Of a stretch of DNA of 64,000 nucleotides, positions 22,202-33,041 are shown piece by piece (position 1 is the stretch's first letter; every line of letters starts with the position of its first letter). The notes below the pieces were generated by a model, which saw only the letters and a program-made list of their open reading frames with translations, had not been told where the DNA came from and made no database searches. This stretch comes from Apium graveolens (taxonomy: Eukaryota; Streptophyta; Magnoliopsida; Apiales; Apiaceae), in assembly GCF_009905375.1 (NCBI RefSeq), contig NC_133647.1:8879788-8943787 (forward strand), written 5' to 3'. Position numbers and translations under genes: made by a program.

Positions 22202-24859
22202 TCAAGAGTCCGGAGCATTGGAAGGAAGGAAACTGGGACAGGGGTCGTCGAATGGCTCCGGTTCCCCCAATCCGAGCTCAATATCTTCCTTGGCCTTGAT
22301 AAACTCAGAGACGAAGCTATCCCAATCGGCCTCCGGATTAGTCTTGATGTGTCGTTCAGCAACCAGCCAGCAGCGAGCTATCTCCGGAGCACCAGCATTG
22401 GCAAGGACCCTATCGTATTCCTCAGATCTTTTAAATTCATTTATAACCTCAGCCTCCGGACGAACAACAGACATTTGCCTCCGGAGCTCAGCCAAATCAG
22501 ATTTTAAGTCAGAAACCTCCTTCTCAGCATTATCAGCCTGGATAGTCACTTCATTCAGATCCTTATCAGCAACAGCAGTCCGGAGACCTTTAAGCTCATT
22601 GTACGCAAGAGAGGCGGATCCGGACATATACCCACCAAGCTGCAAAAAATAGAAAAACTTAGAAAAAAATCCTAAGGCAAAACAGCACAAGAAATAAGAA
22701 CAGAAAGAAGAAATACCTGACCCCGGATTCGGGAACACTCCTTCATAGTCACATCGAATCCGGACTCATTCATCCTCCTCCACTCAGTTTGAGTAGGAAT
22801 CCCGGCCATGAAGCGAGCGACTTTTTCCTCCAGCCCCGGACCACCTTCATCCGGACTTTCTCCTTCAACATTCTTCCCCTTGCCAGCCCCGGACCCGGAA
22901 CCAGCTTCAAAGTTTTTGGCCCGGGGAGGCTTACTCCCAAGGGTACGGAGCCTCTTCCTCTTCTTCACAGATTCTCCACCCGGAGCCTCGCCTAAAGGAC
23001 CAAGGTCCTCCAGGTTAGCAAACTCATCCCCAAACTCAACTACAGCATCCAGCTCTGAACCAGCAGGATTCAAAGCAACTTCAGGTTCCGGATTTGGAAC
23101 AGCATTGCTCTGGGATCCCTCCCCGCCGAGGCATTAGATCCGGACCCAGTAGCAGCATTCTTCTTGGGCAACTTGAAGGCCTTGCCCAGACCTTTCAAAG
23201 CATCACTGTATGGGGAGGAAGACATGTCCGGATTGTAGTGTGGCAAACCTGCAAGGAACAAAGAAAAAACACAAGTCAAAAACAGCAAACAAAAGAAAAT
23301 GAATGCAGATAAGAAACATATGAAAGGTCCGGATAGGAAGCAAAACTACTTACAGCCTAGCCAGCCCCGGACCCGAAACCAGCTTCAAAGTTTTCGGCCC
23401 GGGGAGGCTTACTCCCAAGGGTACAGAGCCTCTTCTTCTTCTTCACAGATTCTCCACCCGGAGCCTCGTCTAAAGGACCAAGGTCCTCCAGGTTAGCAAA
23501 CTCATCCCCAAACTCAACTTCAGCATCCAGCTCCGGACCAGCAGGATTCACAGCAACTTCAGGTTCCGGATTTATAACAGCATTGCTCTGGGATCCCTCA
23601 TCCGTCGAGGCATTAGATCCGGACCCAGTAGCAGCATTCTTCTTGGGCAACTTGAAGGCCTTGCCCAGACCTTTCAAAGCATCACTGTATGCGGAGGAAG
23701 ACATGTCCGGATCGTAGTGTGGCAAACCTGCAAGGAACAAAGAAAAAACACAAGTCAAAAACAGCAAACAAAAGAAAATGGAAGCAGATAAGAAACATAT
23801 GAAAGGTCCGGACTCGAAGCAAAACTACTTACAGCTTAGCCTATGCAAAGTTCTGTGATTCATAAAGTATCTCGGGTCATTTGGAAACCCAGACATTCAC
23901 AAAATACAAAAATTAACCGGAGAGCATCACCCCGGAGCACATCCCTACGGAAGCGAGTCCGGACTCCTTCCGAAGCCATATAGGGGAGATAGTATAAGTC
24001 CAAACCCCGGAGCATGATCAACTCTCCATTCCAATACTTCAGCGAAGATTACTGAATAACGGGCCTGTAAGAACCACCGTAGCCGCACTCCGGAGCCCGA
24101 AACCGAAGTTCGTACAAAGGAAACTGGCTGGACTGGACCAAGTGAAAGATGTGATGCCATAGCTTAAACGTGGGCTGAACTTTAAATTGATTTCAAGTAG
24201 CAATGAACCAAGTCATCCACTGTATCCCATTAGGCGTTATCTGCATTGGAGAAATCTTGTATATGTACTTGCACAAATGTTTTAGAAACAGATGCTAGTG
24301 TGGATTCCATCCAGACCGGAGATGCTCCAGCCACACTGGAACGAAGCCATCAGCCGGCCTGTGATGAGCCCTCTCATCCGGAGTCGGCCACCTCCACTCA
24401 ATCCGGCGATCCAACTGAAAAGCATCCCGGACCGCAGAATCCTGAGCTTCAAACTCTAACCCAGCATATTCATCCTTTAGCTCATAGTGCTCCTTAGCCA
24501 CTATGCTATTCACAAACTTCCTATCAAACGCTTTCCTAACGTAGGGCCCCGGACCAGCGTTTTGCTGCCTAGCATAGCCGGACCTAATGCTCCTATAATA
24601 AAAGCTATCCTCAATCTCCTCACTCTTCATCACGAAATACCCGAGATTCTCAACCCAAAGCCCCTCCGGACTATATGGTACCTTCCTGGAAGAGATCTTA
24701 GCAACCGAAAGCTTCGTTATGGCCTCAGAGTTCGATGTAGAAGCTTTCTTCCCCGTCTCAACTCGTTCAGAATCACAGGAAGACTCAGAATCCGAACTAG
24801 ACGGCCCCGGATAGTAAGTTATATAGGCCTTGGCAAGAGCTTTAGTCCGGACCATAAAC
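22202..24859 (-). pseudogene. Tat2 antisense gene, multi-exon, relative of the Tat1 antisense gene
   Basis: ATG at 24855 (MVRTKALAKAYITYYPGPSS) in exon 24859-23833. The first 186 codons are open; stops at 24297-24295 and a few later break the rest, which reads on in the same frame (PMQITPNGIQWMTWFIAT) like the Pfam PF04195-type block of Tat1. Intron 23832-23728 (GTAAGT to CTTGCAG, 105 bp). The next exon (GLPHYDPDMSSSAYSDALKG, then KKNAATGSGSN) is present twice because of a 478-bp tandem duplication, with a second 105-bp intron at 23353-23249. The exon continues to 22717, then an intron at 22716-22640 (GTATTT to TTTGCAG, 77 bp), then a coiled-coil exon (EKEVSDLKSDLAELRRQM) ending at 22202. The layout (globular N half, acidic middle, coiled coil, acidic end) parallels Tat1. 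Function unknown. Confidence 0.8.
22883..23838. repeat. Direct tandem duplication of about 478 bp in the Tat2 antisense gene
   Basis: 22883-23360 and 23361-23838 are near identical (more than 90% by eye), both starting CCAGCCCCGGACCCG and ending AAACTACTTACAGC. Each copy contains a complete 105-bp intron with both splice sites plus most of one exon. On the minus strand, the junction adds an in-frame TAG directly before the inner donor site. Confidence 0.9.
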
Positions 24860-25530
24860 CTAAAACAAGTGACAAAGGTTAGTCTAAAACCCTACAGTTT
24901 ATTTATCTTCAAAGCTAGATGGTCCGAACTACCCTATTATCAATTTTATTACAAGTCAAAAGCAGACAGTCCGGAGATCCAATCCAAAAGAAAACAAAAT
25001 GCCAAAACTAAACAGGCGCTCCGGACTGCGAAAACCCCGAAATTAAACAACCAAACCTAGCCTGCTACTCCGAACTCAAATGACACAATAACACAAAAAC
25101 AGCAACCAATTACAAACTCCAAGTCTTAGCCTATTAGTCCGGACTAGGTATCCAAGTCCGGACCCTAACAAAAAACCCTAATTCCAGAAACACTATCAAA
25201 ACAGAATCAAACACCAAAATATAGACAAAAACACACATACATACAGATATACATAACAATCAAAACAAAAACTCAACACAACAGCATACAAACACTATAG
25301 CAGAAACACAAAACCCAATCGAACAACAAACTAAAATAAAGAAAAGAAGAGAAAGAAACTTACAAATGAAGAGATTACGGAGAGATTGGAGAAGACCGAG
25401 CAACGGCAGCACAACAGCAAAAAATACCGACGGAGAAGCTTCAAAGAAAATAAGAAAAGAAGGAATAGAACAAAGAGAAATTTGGAGAAGGTAAAAAAGA
25501 AAATAAAGAATGAAGGGTCGCCTTTTATAG
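24860..25530 (-). promoter_or_regulatory. Promoter, 5' UTR exon and 504-bp UTR intron of the Tat2 antisense gene
   Basis: Minus-strand TATA box CTATAAAAGG (25530-25521). A CT-rich untranslated exon would run from about 25495 to 25364, ending ATTTCATTT-type sequence before the donor GTAAGTTTC at 25363. The acceptor CACTTGTTTTAG ends at 24860 and is followed by GTTTATGG, putting the ATG four bases into the exon. A UTR intron just before the ATG is common in well-expressed plant genes. Confidence 0.72.
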
Positions 25531-25724
25531 GCGCGGTGAAAGTTGAAAAGCCATGCCACGTGGCACGATCCTGGACGTCAATCATAAGCGGTCATTATTA
25601 AATAGTCATTATTACAGCACGTCTTTTGAAAAAAGACAATTGTAACAATTCAAATCATTGGGGGGAAATACCAAAAACGTTTCAACTTCCAAGTCCGGAC
25701 TACACAACTCAATTTAATTCTGAA
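25531..25724. other. Tat2 spacer upstream of the antisense promoter
   Basis: About 190 bp including CCACGTGGC (a perfect palindromic G-box) at about 25556-25564, some 30 bp upstream of the antisense TATA box, a sensible position for a promoter element. Otherwise nothing recognised. Confidence 0.55.
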
Positions 25725-26515
25725 TGGGGCAAGAAAAGCTCAACTCCTGCTAAGGACAACCACCTTAGTCCTGATTCGCCGAACTCAGCGCAATCCGGAC
25801 TGGGGGCAAGAAAAGCTCAACTCCTGCTAAGGACAACCACCTTAGTCCTGATTCGCTGAACTCAATGCACTCCGGACTCGGGGGCAAGAAAAGCTCAACT
25901 CCTGCGAAAGAAAACCACCTTAGTCCTGATTCGCTGAACTCAACACACTCCGGACTGGAGGGCAGGAAAAGATCAACTCCTTCTAAAGATAACCACCTAA
26001 GTCCTGATTCGCTGAACTCAATGCACTCCGGACTGGGGGCAAGAAAAGCTCAACTCCTGCTAAAGATAACCACATTAGTCCTGATTCACTGAACTCAACG
26101 CACTCCGGACTGGGGGTAAAAAAAGATCAACTCATGCTAAAGACAACCACCTTAGTCCTGATTCACTGAACTCAACGCACTCCTGACTGGGGGGCAAGAA
26201 AAGCTCAACTCCTGCTAAAGACAACCACCTTAGTCCTGATTCGCTGAACTCAATGCACTCCGGACTGGGGGGGCAAAAAAAGATCAACTCCTGCTAAAGA
26301 CAACCACCCTAGTCCTGATTCGCTGAACTCAACGCACTCCGGACTGGGGGGCAAGAAAAGCTCAACTCCTGCTAAAGACAACCACCTTAGTCCTGATTCG
26401 CTGAACTCAACGAACTCTGGACTGGGGGGCAAGAAAAAGCTCAACCCCTGCTAAAGACAACCACCTTAGTCCTGATTCGCTGAACTCAACGCACTCCGGA
26501 CTGGGGGGCAAGAAA
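25725..26515 (+). repeat. Tat2 tandem array 2, about 78-bp unit, ten copies, each with a polypurine-like G run
   Basis: The unit is CTGGGGGGCAAGAAAAGCTC, then AACTCCTGCTAAAGACAACC, ACCTTAGTCCTGATTCGCTG and AACTCAACGCACTCCGGA. Ten copies plus a partial one at 26501. Every unit carries a run of four to seven G followed by purines, like the true polypurine tract 100 bp further on (GATTGGGGGGCACA). Open frames on either strand here only track the period. Confidence 0.93.
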
Positions 26516-26599
26516 ACCTCAAGTTCTTTTAACAAAACAATCAAAAGCTCATGTTCTACAAACATACCCAAATTCACTCCCCCCATCCAGAAAATATGC

Positions 26600-26619
26600 A
26601 TAAGAGATTGGGGGGCACA
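26600..26619 (+). other. Tat2 polypurine tract
   Basis: AAGAGATTGGGGGGCACA ends at 26619, directly before the 3' LTR start TGATAGTTC. Confidence 0.85.
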
Positions 26620-26873
26620 TGATAGTTCATATAGCTCCTGGGAGGGCTACTCCTAGGCCTTCAACTCCATATGGCTCCTGGGAGGACTACTCCTAGGCCT
26701 TCAACTCCATACAGCTCCTAGAGGGACTACTCCTAAGCTCCTAACTCCATATGACTCCTGGGAGGGCTACTCCTAAGCCCCTAACTCCACGCAGCTCCTA
26801 GAAGGAGTAGTCCCGCGCACTACCCCTCCTAACCGGCGCAGTTCCGCAAGCCTAACCTTGGTAAATCCCAGCA
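26620..26873 (+). repeat. Tat2 3' LTR, truncated after 254 bp
   Basis: Matches 14396-14649 with about nine substitutions and includes the whole five-copy minisatellite. After GTAAATCCCAGCA the match to the 5' LTR stops; about ten unplaced bases (ATAAAACACA) lead into minus-strand copia LTR. Confidence 0.92.
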
Positions 26874-26883
26874 ATAAAACACA

Positions 26884-27775
26884 AAGTTTGCGGAATGAAA
26901 TATAAGTGTATTCAAAACACAAAGTAATTGAACACAAATATTTAAAAACTTTCTGGTGGATTGATCTTTCCACCAGAGATATACATTGATTGAGAACTCT
27001 GTGATGCAAGAATGCACACAGCTACTTACAAGTAAAATTACAAAGTAAGAACTAAGAAATTCTTAACATATTTTTCCTTATCTGTTTCTCAGTTCTTTTG
27101 ATCGATTCATAATTATCTACTTGCTACTCTTGGTTTATATATCACCAAGTTACATATGAAAAAGACAAACATATAAAACAAAACTTTCCAAGTCTTCATC
27201 ACATGTTTCTTCATTTCTCTATTTAGCATCTTTGTATTTCTTCAAGTAAGCATGGAAATGAAAATGCTTCTTTGTTCACATAAACCTAGTTATAGGCTGC
27301 CACATTCCTTTTATATACAATCAACCCATGTGACTTTCAAGTCACTATCAACTGCTTTTTGAATCTGATATTCCTTAATACTTCATCATTATCCGTTGAG
27401 TCTGTTATGGATCATCCATTAAAGGTTCCTTGTGTTATCCGTTTAGAGCTATGCAGATTATCCGTTGATGATATTTTCATAGCGGTTGACACCATTTCAT
27501 TTATGCAAAATAACAAGGAATCTAATATTTACAATTAGCCAACCTATTTTGCATATCATTCTAGTAGTCAACATGACTTATAATATCCTTCAACTTATAA
27601 TCCTCTAAGACATTACAGTATACAGGAATGTGCTTTAAAAACTTATTTAAACATAAGTTACTCTTTCAACGGATGACAGAGTAAGATTATCCGTTGAAAG
27701 TTACAAACACACTTAATTAAATCTACTAAGGTGTTTTGGTGAAATATCATCAAGCCTACAACATATTCCTAATAA
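26884..27775 (-). repeat. Copia B 3' LTR, truncated at its 3' end
   Basis: Begins (minus) at 27775 with TATTAGGAATATGTTG and reaches GCATTCCGCAAAC-type sequence at about 26884, lacking roughly the last 110 bp found in the 5' LTR (40969-41080). A minus-strand TATA box lies in TATATAAACCAAGAGTAG (about 27143-27126). It contains ATCCGTTG four times, one pair forming a perfect 11-bp inverted repeat (27663-27698). Confidence 0.88.
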
Positions 27776-27972
27776 TCTCCCCAAATTTATGTCTACTAGA
27801 ATTGTAGGAAAAAATTTAGGAGGACTTGATGATTACAAAACACCTTATACAAAATGATCATTCAATAGTAGATAAAAATGATTAGTGCTGCAAATTTTAT
27901 TGAAAATTGATTGAAAAAAGTTCACAGAAGTCTCACAAGCCTTGTTCAAGGAGCTCCTCTAGACTGAACAAA
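27776..27972 (-). other. Copia B polypurine tract and 3' untranslated stretch
   Basis: Minus-strand AAATTTGGGGAGAT ends at 27776, next to the LTR. The 180 bp before it are AT-rich with no conserved frame. Confidence 0.8.
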
Positions 27973-30900
27973 TTAATTCTTTTTCTTTGAGTGTCTAGTC
28001 TTTTTTCCTAGATTCTCATTGTTATCTTCTATTTGGTGTTGGAGTTGTCCGTTGAACTCAGATTCATCTTCATTAGATAGATCCAATATTTCCTGCATTT
28101 CCTTGAGAGTCTTATTGCTTGTAATTTTTAGCTGGTCTTCTAGTCTGAAAAATCTTCTAGTATTTCTTTTATCCTTGAACTCCATCAACCAATATGGTCT
28201 CAAGTTCACTCTACTTCCAGTGTAAGGAATAGTTAAGATTCTTCGTAGTGCACTTGGGTCTCTCCAGCTTCTTTGTATTTGTTGAATTTTGTTAAGATCT
28301 CTCTTTTGGCCACCATAGTAAATCCAAAGTTTTTCTTGATTGCAGAGAAAATCTTAACAAAAATAGAGTAGCCTTCATTGAGAAGCCTATGAAGAGGCCA
28401 AGTTATTTCCTTTCCACCCTTGTACCTGAACACTAGTCTTTCTGGAAGTTTGTTGTGAGCATCGATTGCTCTCACATCATCTAGTTCTTCCAAGTAAAGA
28501 TTAATGTCTTAAAAATCCTTTATATCACATATGAAGAGCTTATCTCCTTTATTGACTGTTGGCTTGGGTTTAGAAAAGGTTTTAGATTTGAATGAGATAG
28601 ACTTGACTGACTTGCTAGGTATGTTCTTTCTTCTTTTTAAAGTGGTTGTGACTGGGATGTTCAGCTCAGGAATAAGTAGGCTTTCCCAGTCTATAGGTTC
28701 ATCCTTGGGACTGATTGGCTCACCATAAAAGTTTACACCAGGATGAACCTTGGCATCAGCTTGCTCTATTGTGGGCATAGTTGATTGATTTGAGGTAGTA
28801 GACTGAGCTGTCTTTGGTTCTTCTTTTTCTTCTTCAAACACCAGCTTCCTTTTGGCTCTTTCCTTCTTATATCCTTTCCCTGATTTCTGCTTTGGTTCCT
28901 CATACTTTTCAGTTTCAGCTTTGGTGGCAGGCTTCTCAGTTTCTAGCTTAGTAGCAGGCTTTTCAGCTTGTTTCTTTGCTTCTAAGGCAGCCTGCCTTTT
29001 CTAATACTTGAGCCTCAGTTTTTTTCTCTTTTGGCTTCTCTAAATTGAGGATGTCCAGCCATCACACAAATTAGTTTGCCATGCCTGTAGATCTTTGCTA
29101 CCCTTTTTTCACAACTAAATCTCTTGGATCTTTGTGATTTGCAATTGAGTGACCTAGCAGCTTCTTTTCATCAGGTCTAGAAGTTGCATAGACTAGGTCC
29201 ATTGGATTTTTACTTGAGTGTTTTGATGAGTGTTTCTTAGGCTTCAAAATCACAATGGCCTGTTGTTGTCTTTTAGATGAGGTTTGACCTCTTTCCATAT
29301 TTCCTAGCTTTATTTCATCTATTGGAATTGGTTTCAATTGTGTGGAGTGCTTCATAGATTTGTCTTTACTTGCAATTAGACCGAATTCCTTCTCAATTCT
29401 TTTATCAAGCTTCTTCATTTTTTCTTTCAGCTTGAGTTCATCTGCTGCTTTGTTGATTAAGTCAATGATGTCCAATATTGGCGGCTTAGAGAAGGTAATG
29501 GCTGGAACTATTACCTTACTAACTTGGACATGCACATTCTGATCCCCCTTACTGAGTTTGACATTTTCATCCTTTTCCCCCTTTTTGTTATCATTAAGTA
29601 TGGTAGGGGTTGGAGTTTGAGCAGCCACCAGTTTGAAGAAGGAGTGTCTGATGCACTTGATTGAGAAGCACCTTGTTAAGTGAATTTTCCACTTCTGTCA
29701 TCCTAGAATCCAAGGTTCAATCTTTCTACTCAAGTTAAAGTCCTTCCTGATTTTATGGTGAATGTCTTTCATTGTTGATTCAGGAAGTTTGTACTCCATT
29801 CTGTCATTGATGTCCTTCTTCACTTGCTCAATGGTGTTCTTGATTTCATCCACATCTTGATTTTGTTTAAGAGATTGAATCTTGTGCAGTTGTAGTGTTT
29901 CAAGATGGGCTTGTAGAAGACATTTGGTATTGGCATCAGTGGTGGCTTGGATGGATGATTGAGTCTGATGGATAAGCTTGAATAGTGTGGATTTGAAATG
30001 ATGTTCATTGTAATCCTTGGTGAACATCCAGGCTGGAGTACTTGTGGTTGAGCTAGGTCCTGCATCTCCCCCTATGTTCATGCCAGTTTCATCAGCATCC
30101 TCTTCATTAAAGTTATCCTTAAAAGAGCCACTAGAATCTAACTCAAGATCATCACCAGCCTCCTCTTATGTTGATTGCATCCTTTTCCCTCTGCATGGAG
30201 GCTGTAGTGTGTACCAAATTTAGAGTCTTCTCAGCATCCTCATTGCCCTGTTCCTCTAAAAGCTGATATGCTGGAACATGATGAGTAAATGCCTCAGCAT
30301 CAAAAGAGACAGAATCTAGAACAGCTTGATATTCTTGCTGAAATATTTGCTCTTTTTCTCCATCATTGACATCCTTTAACTCACTAGCAGTGAGATCTTT
30401 CCATTCTTCTGTACCTACTTTTCTCTCATTTTCTCTCTATTTTTGCATCAAGGGCTCCCCTTGGCTCACCACCCTCACATCCTCACTTTCACCATCTAAG
30501 GTAGGACTCCTCTCACTCTTTTTTGCCATGCTGGAAGAAATAACATGCATATGTTTACTTTTTTCCTCTCCTTTTTCCTTGGAGCAACCCAGCCTCTCAC
30601 TCATATCACTCCCTTCCCTCAGTCCTAAAAGTGATTGAACAACTACCAAATCATCTGCACTTATAACAATTTTAGAGATTTCAAGAGGTGCAGATACCAT
30701 CAACGGATGAGTAATATCCGTCGATGTAGTAGCTGTGAATATCAACGGATGAATGTTGTTAGGATTATCCGTCAAAGGATAATCACTTATCAACGGATGA
30801 GGAATATCCGTCGAAGAAGTAGAAATAATGTAGATAGGAGTTGAAACTATTGTCGAATCTGTGGAGATTGATTTTAAATTTAGGTGCACAAATTCTTCAA

Positions 30901-32461
30901 CAGTTTGAGAAAGAATGGGCAACTGAGCCAACAAATCATCAATAAGATGATGCTCAGGTTCCCTATATTTTGGCTCCTCCATGAGTAAAATAGATGGAGA
31001 ATCAGGAATTGATACGTGTATCATATCCACATCCAGACAGATAGTTGGAGAGTTTTGTGTATGTTGTGTTTCGATAATGAGAGATTTTGTTTGTGACTCC
31101 ACGTTTGTTGGAGACACATCAATTTGAATTTGAGATGGTACATAAACTAAGTCTTTGACTTCAGTTGACACTGTGTATGTGCCCTTTGACTCCCCCATTG
31201 GTTTTGATTTCTTCTGTTTGATATAAGTTTGGGTTTGGTCTGTGTCCTTTCCCCTTATGGCATATGCTCTTGGAGATGAGCTATTTCAATAATTACATCA
31301 TTTTGGGAGGATGTAACTAGCAATGAGCTTCTTTCCTTATTAATCATCACAACTTGTTGAGAGACTGTGGTGTGGCTAAGCTGGGATTCACTAACCTCAC
31401 CCACCTTATCCTTAGGGCTTCTTTGATGTTCACCCTGTCTCTCACCTTTCTTACCACCCTTCATACTCCCCTCATGTGTTTTGGTAGTTTTTGAAACTAG
31501 TTTCTTTTGAGAGAAACTAGAGTGTCGTTTCTTTGATTTGGATTTTGAAATTATAGGTTTTGTTTCTTGGATAGGCATCTGTTTGGTCACAGTCACAGAT
31601 GTCATACCCACAGTTGTTTACAAAGAAACTTGAGGTTGGAAAGAGTGGTGACAGAAACAATTACCTCACTTACCTGAGGTGCCTCCATGATTGGCAGATA
31701 GTTTAGAGGCACTTCACTTTGGAGATTGTTCCTGTTAAGATCAACAAGTACCCTCTTTTCTTGGACCCAACAATCAAGCTTATATGTTTGGTTCTCAATC
31801 AAGAGGTCCTTAGAGACATGATTTGCTAGCAGCATAAGAAACCTATCATAGTATATGTTCTTTGACCTCTTTTTAATATCTCCTAACTTATACCCTAGTT
31901 CTATCATGACAGAGTTACTGAAATTAAAGTACTTGTCATTCAAAAGCATATATAGCATGTTAATCATAGAATAAGTAACTGCATCAAAATTGCTAATTTT
32001 ACCAGAAAATGATTTTATAAAAGAGTCACAGAGAAAGCTCCATTCTTTTCTAAGGCCCGTTCTCTTAACCTCACCTAATTTGGTAGGATTGAGAGAATAA
32101 CCCATAGACACAAGCATGATGTTCACATCTGTGTCTGGGTGTGGAACATTGGTGTTGTTTTCAGGAAAATAAAGCATGCTTTAATTTCATCACAATTAAT
32201 ATAGTAATCATTACCTTTCAGAGAGAAGTCAATGGTCTTATCTTTGGAGTTATACACAACAGTAGTCCAAATCTGCTCCACAACTTCATAATAGATTACT
32301 GGAGACTCAAGCATAACATAGCTTAGTTTGCAGTTGCAAATGAATTCCATCATCTTGTGATAGTCTTCAGAAGCAGCAATGTTCTTGTCCACCAGAGCCA
32401 CAAAGTTGTTCTTCTTATAAAAAAATCCAGAGTGAGACATAATCTTGACTATAGGTGCCAT
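27973..32461 (-). pseudogene. Copia B long extra ('env-like' position) ORF, decayed
   Basis: ATG at 32461 in the good context ACAACAATGG opens MAPIVKIMSHSGFFYKKNNF. The protein continues through frameshifts and stops in pieces at 32461-32123, 32177-31602, 31611-31255, 31198-30437, 30081-29698, 29628-29098, 28841-28509, 28493-28233 and 28209-27973. This spans 4.5 kb, about 1,490 codons if all were joined. The first 280 residues look globular (YVMLESPVIYYEVVEQIW; LRKEWSFLCDSFIKSFSGKI). The rest is low complexity, Ser/Thr/Lys/Pro-rich, with Lys/Glu coiled stretches. I see no signal peptide or transmembrane segment, so a true envelope role is doubtful. In the SIRE lineage this position is called env-like; the function is unknown. 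Parts encode the word CAACGGATGA as His-Pro-Leu. Confidence 0.8.
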
Positions 32462-32600
32462 TGTTGTGATTGAAAGCAGTTACAGAGAAAGAGGGTCTTT
32501 TGGAGATGAAGAGAGTAAAAATTGCTAAGTAATTCAGAGAGAGATAAAAGTGAAATACAAAAATGAATTGGGCTTTTATACTAATTCTGAAATGGATAAA
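32462..32600 (-). promoter_or_regulatory. TATA box and CT-rich leader of the copia B extra ORF
   Basis: Minus-strand TATAAAAGCC (32580-32571) lies 110-120 bp before the ATG at 32461. Between them is a pyrimidine-rich stretch (CTTTTATCTCTCTCTG; CTCTTCATCTCC). TATA, CT-rich leader and ATG context together look like a complete plant core promoter separate from the LTR. Confidence 0.6.
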
Positions 32601-33041
32601 TAAATAAGTAAAATAAAATAAATTATCCAATGAAATTTTCCAAAAATAACCGTTTAAATATAAAGCAGACTGTAGAAATTCCAAAATTTATCCATCGACA
32701 CATACATACACGCTGTAAGTAAAGTCGACGACTAGGGTTTCGAATTAATGGTTAAGATTGAATCAACACAATGGATGCATGATGTACCTTTATCCGTTGA
32801 GAGATAAAGTACCCAGAAACATTTTAACTTTCAACGGATAAGATTCAACGGATAATCCTTATCCGTTGAATGCTATCAGTATTTACCTTTATCAAATCCT
32901 GATTTTAGTTTCATGATCTGACCACTTGCAAATCCTGATGCCAATGTCAGTATCTGATAACTTGCAAATCCTGATTTATATCTTTAATTAAGTCAAACTT
33001 ATTTCTGGCTGCATTACAAATTGCCTAGACATCAAAATGAC
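32601..33041 (-). other. Copia B spacer between pol and the extra ORF
   Basis: About 440 bp, non-coding. It holds four exact copies of the family word (near 32791, 32836, 32849 and 32864) in both orientations, including TCAACGGATAAGATTCAACG close to CTTATCCGTTGAATG. It could fold into a stem. Confidence 0.7.

Larger units (their letters stand above)
14396..26873 (+). mobile_element. Tat2: Ty3 LTR retrotransposon, Tat lineage, 3' LTR truncated
   Basis: The 5' LTR is 14396-15113 (TGATAGTA to TTATCA). The 3' LTR starts at 26620 after a polypurine tract and breaks off at about 26873 after 254 bp. The interior has gag, protease, RT, two RNase H domains and integrase in nearly one frame, then a tandem array, an antisense spliced gene, a second array and the polypurine tract. 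The shared 254 bp of LTR differ at about nine sites (about 3.5%), so it is older than Tat1. The 5' flank GCAAG is copia A LTR; no matching duplication can be checked at the broken end. Confidence 0.9.

Noticed and set aside
21485..26515. Regular repeats resembling a CRISPR array
   Set aside because: Units are contiguous tandem copies without unique spacers, in plant retrotransposon DNA with no cas genes.
25626..26601. Series of 60-80-codon frames on both strands
   Set aside because: All lie in the 78-bp tandem array; the peptide repeats are the array translated.
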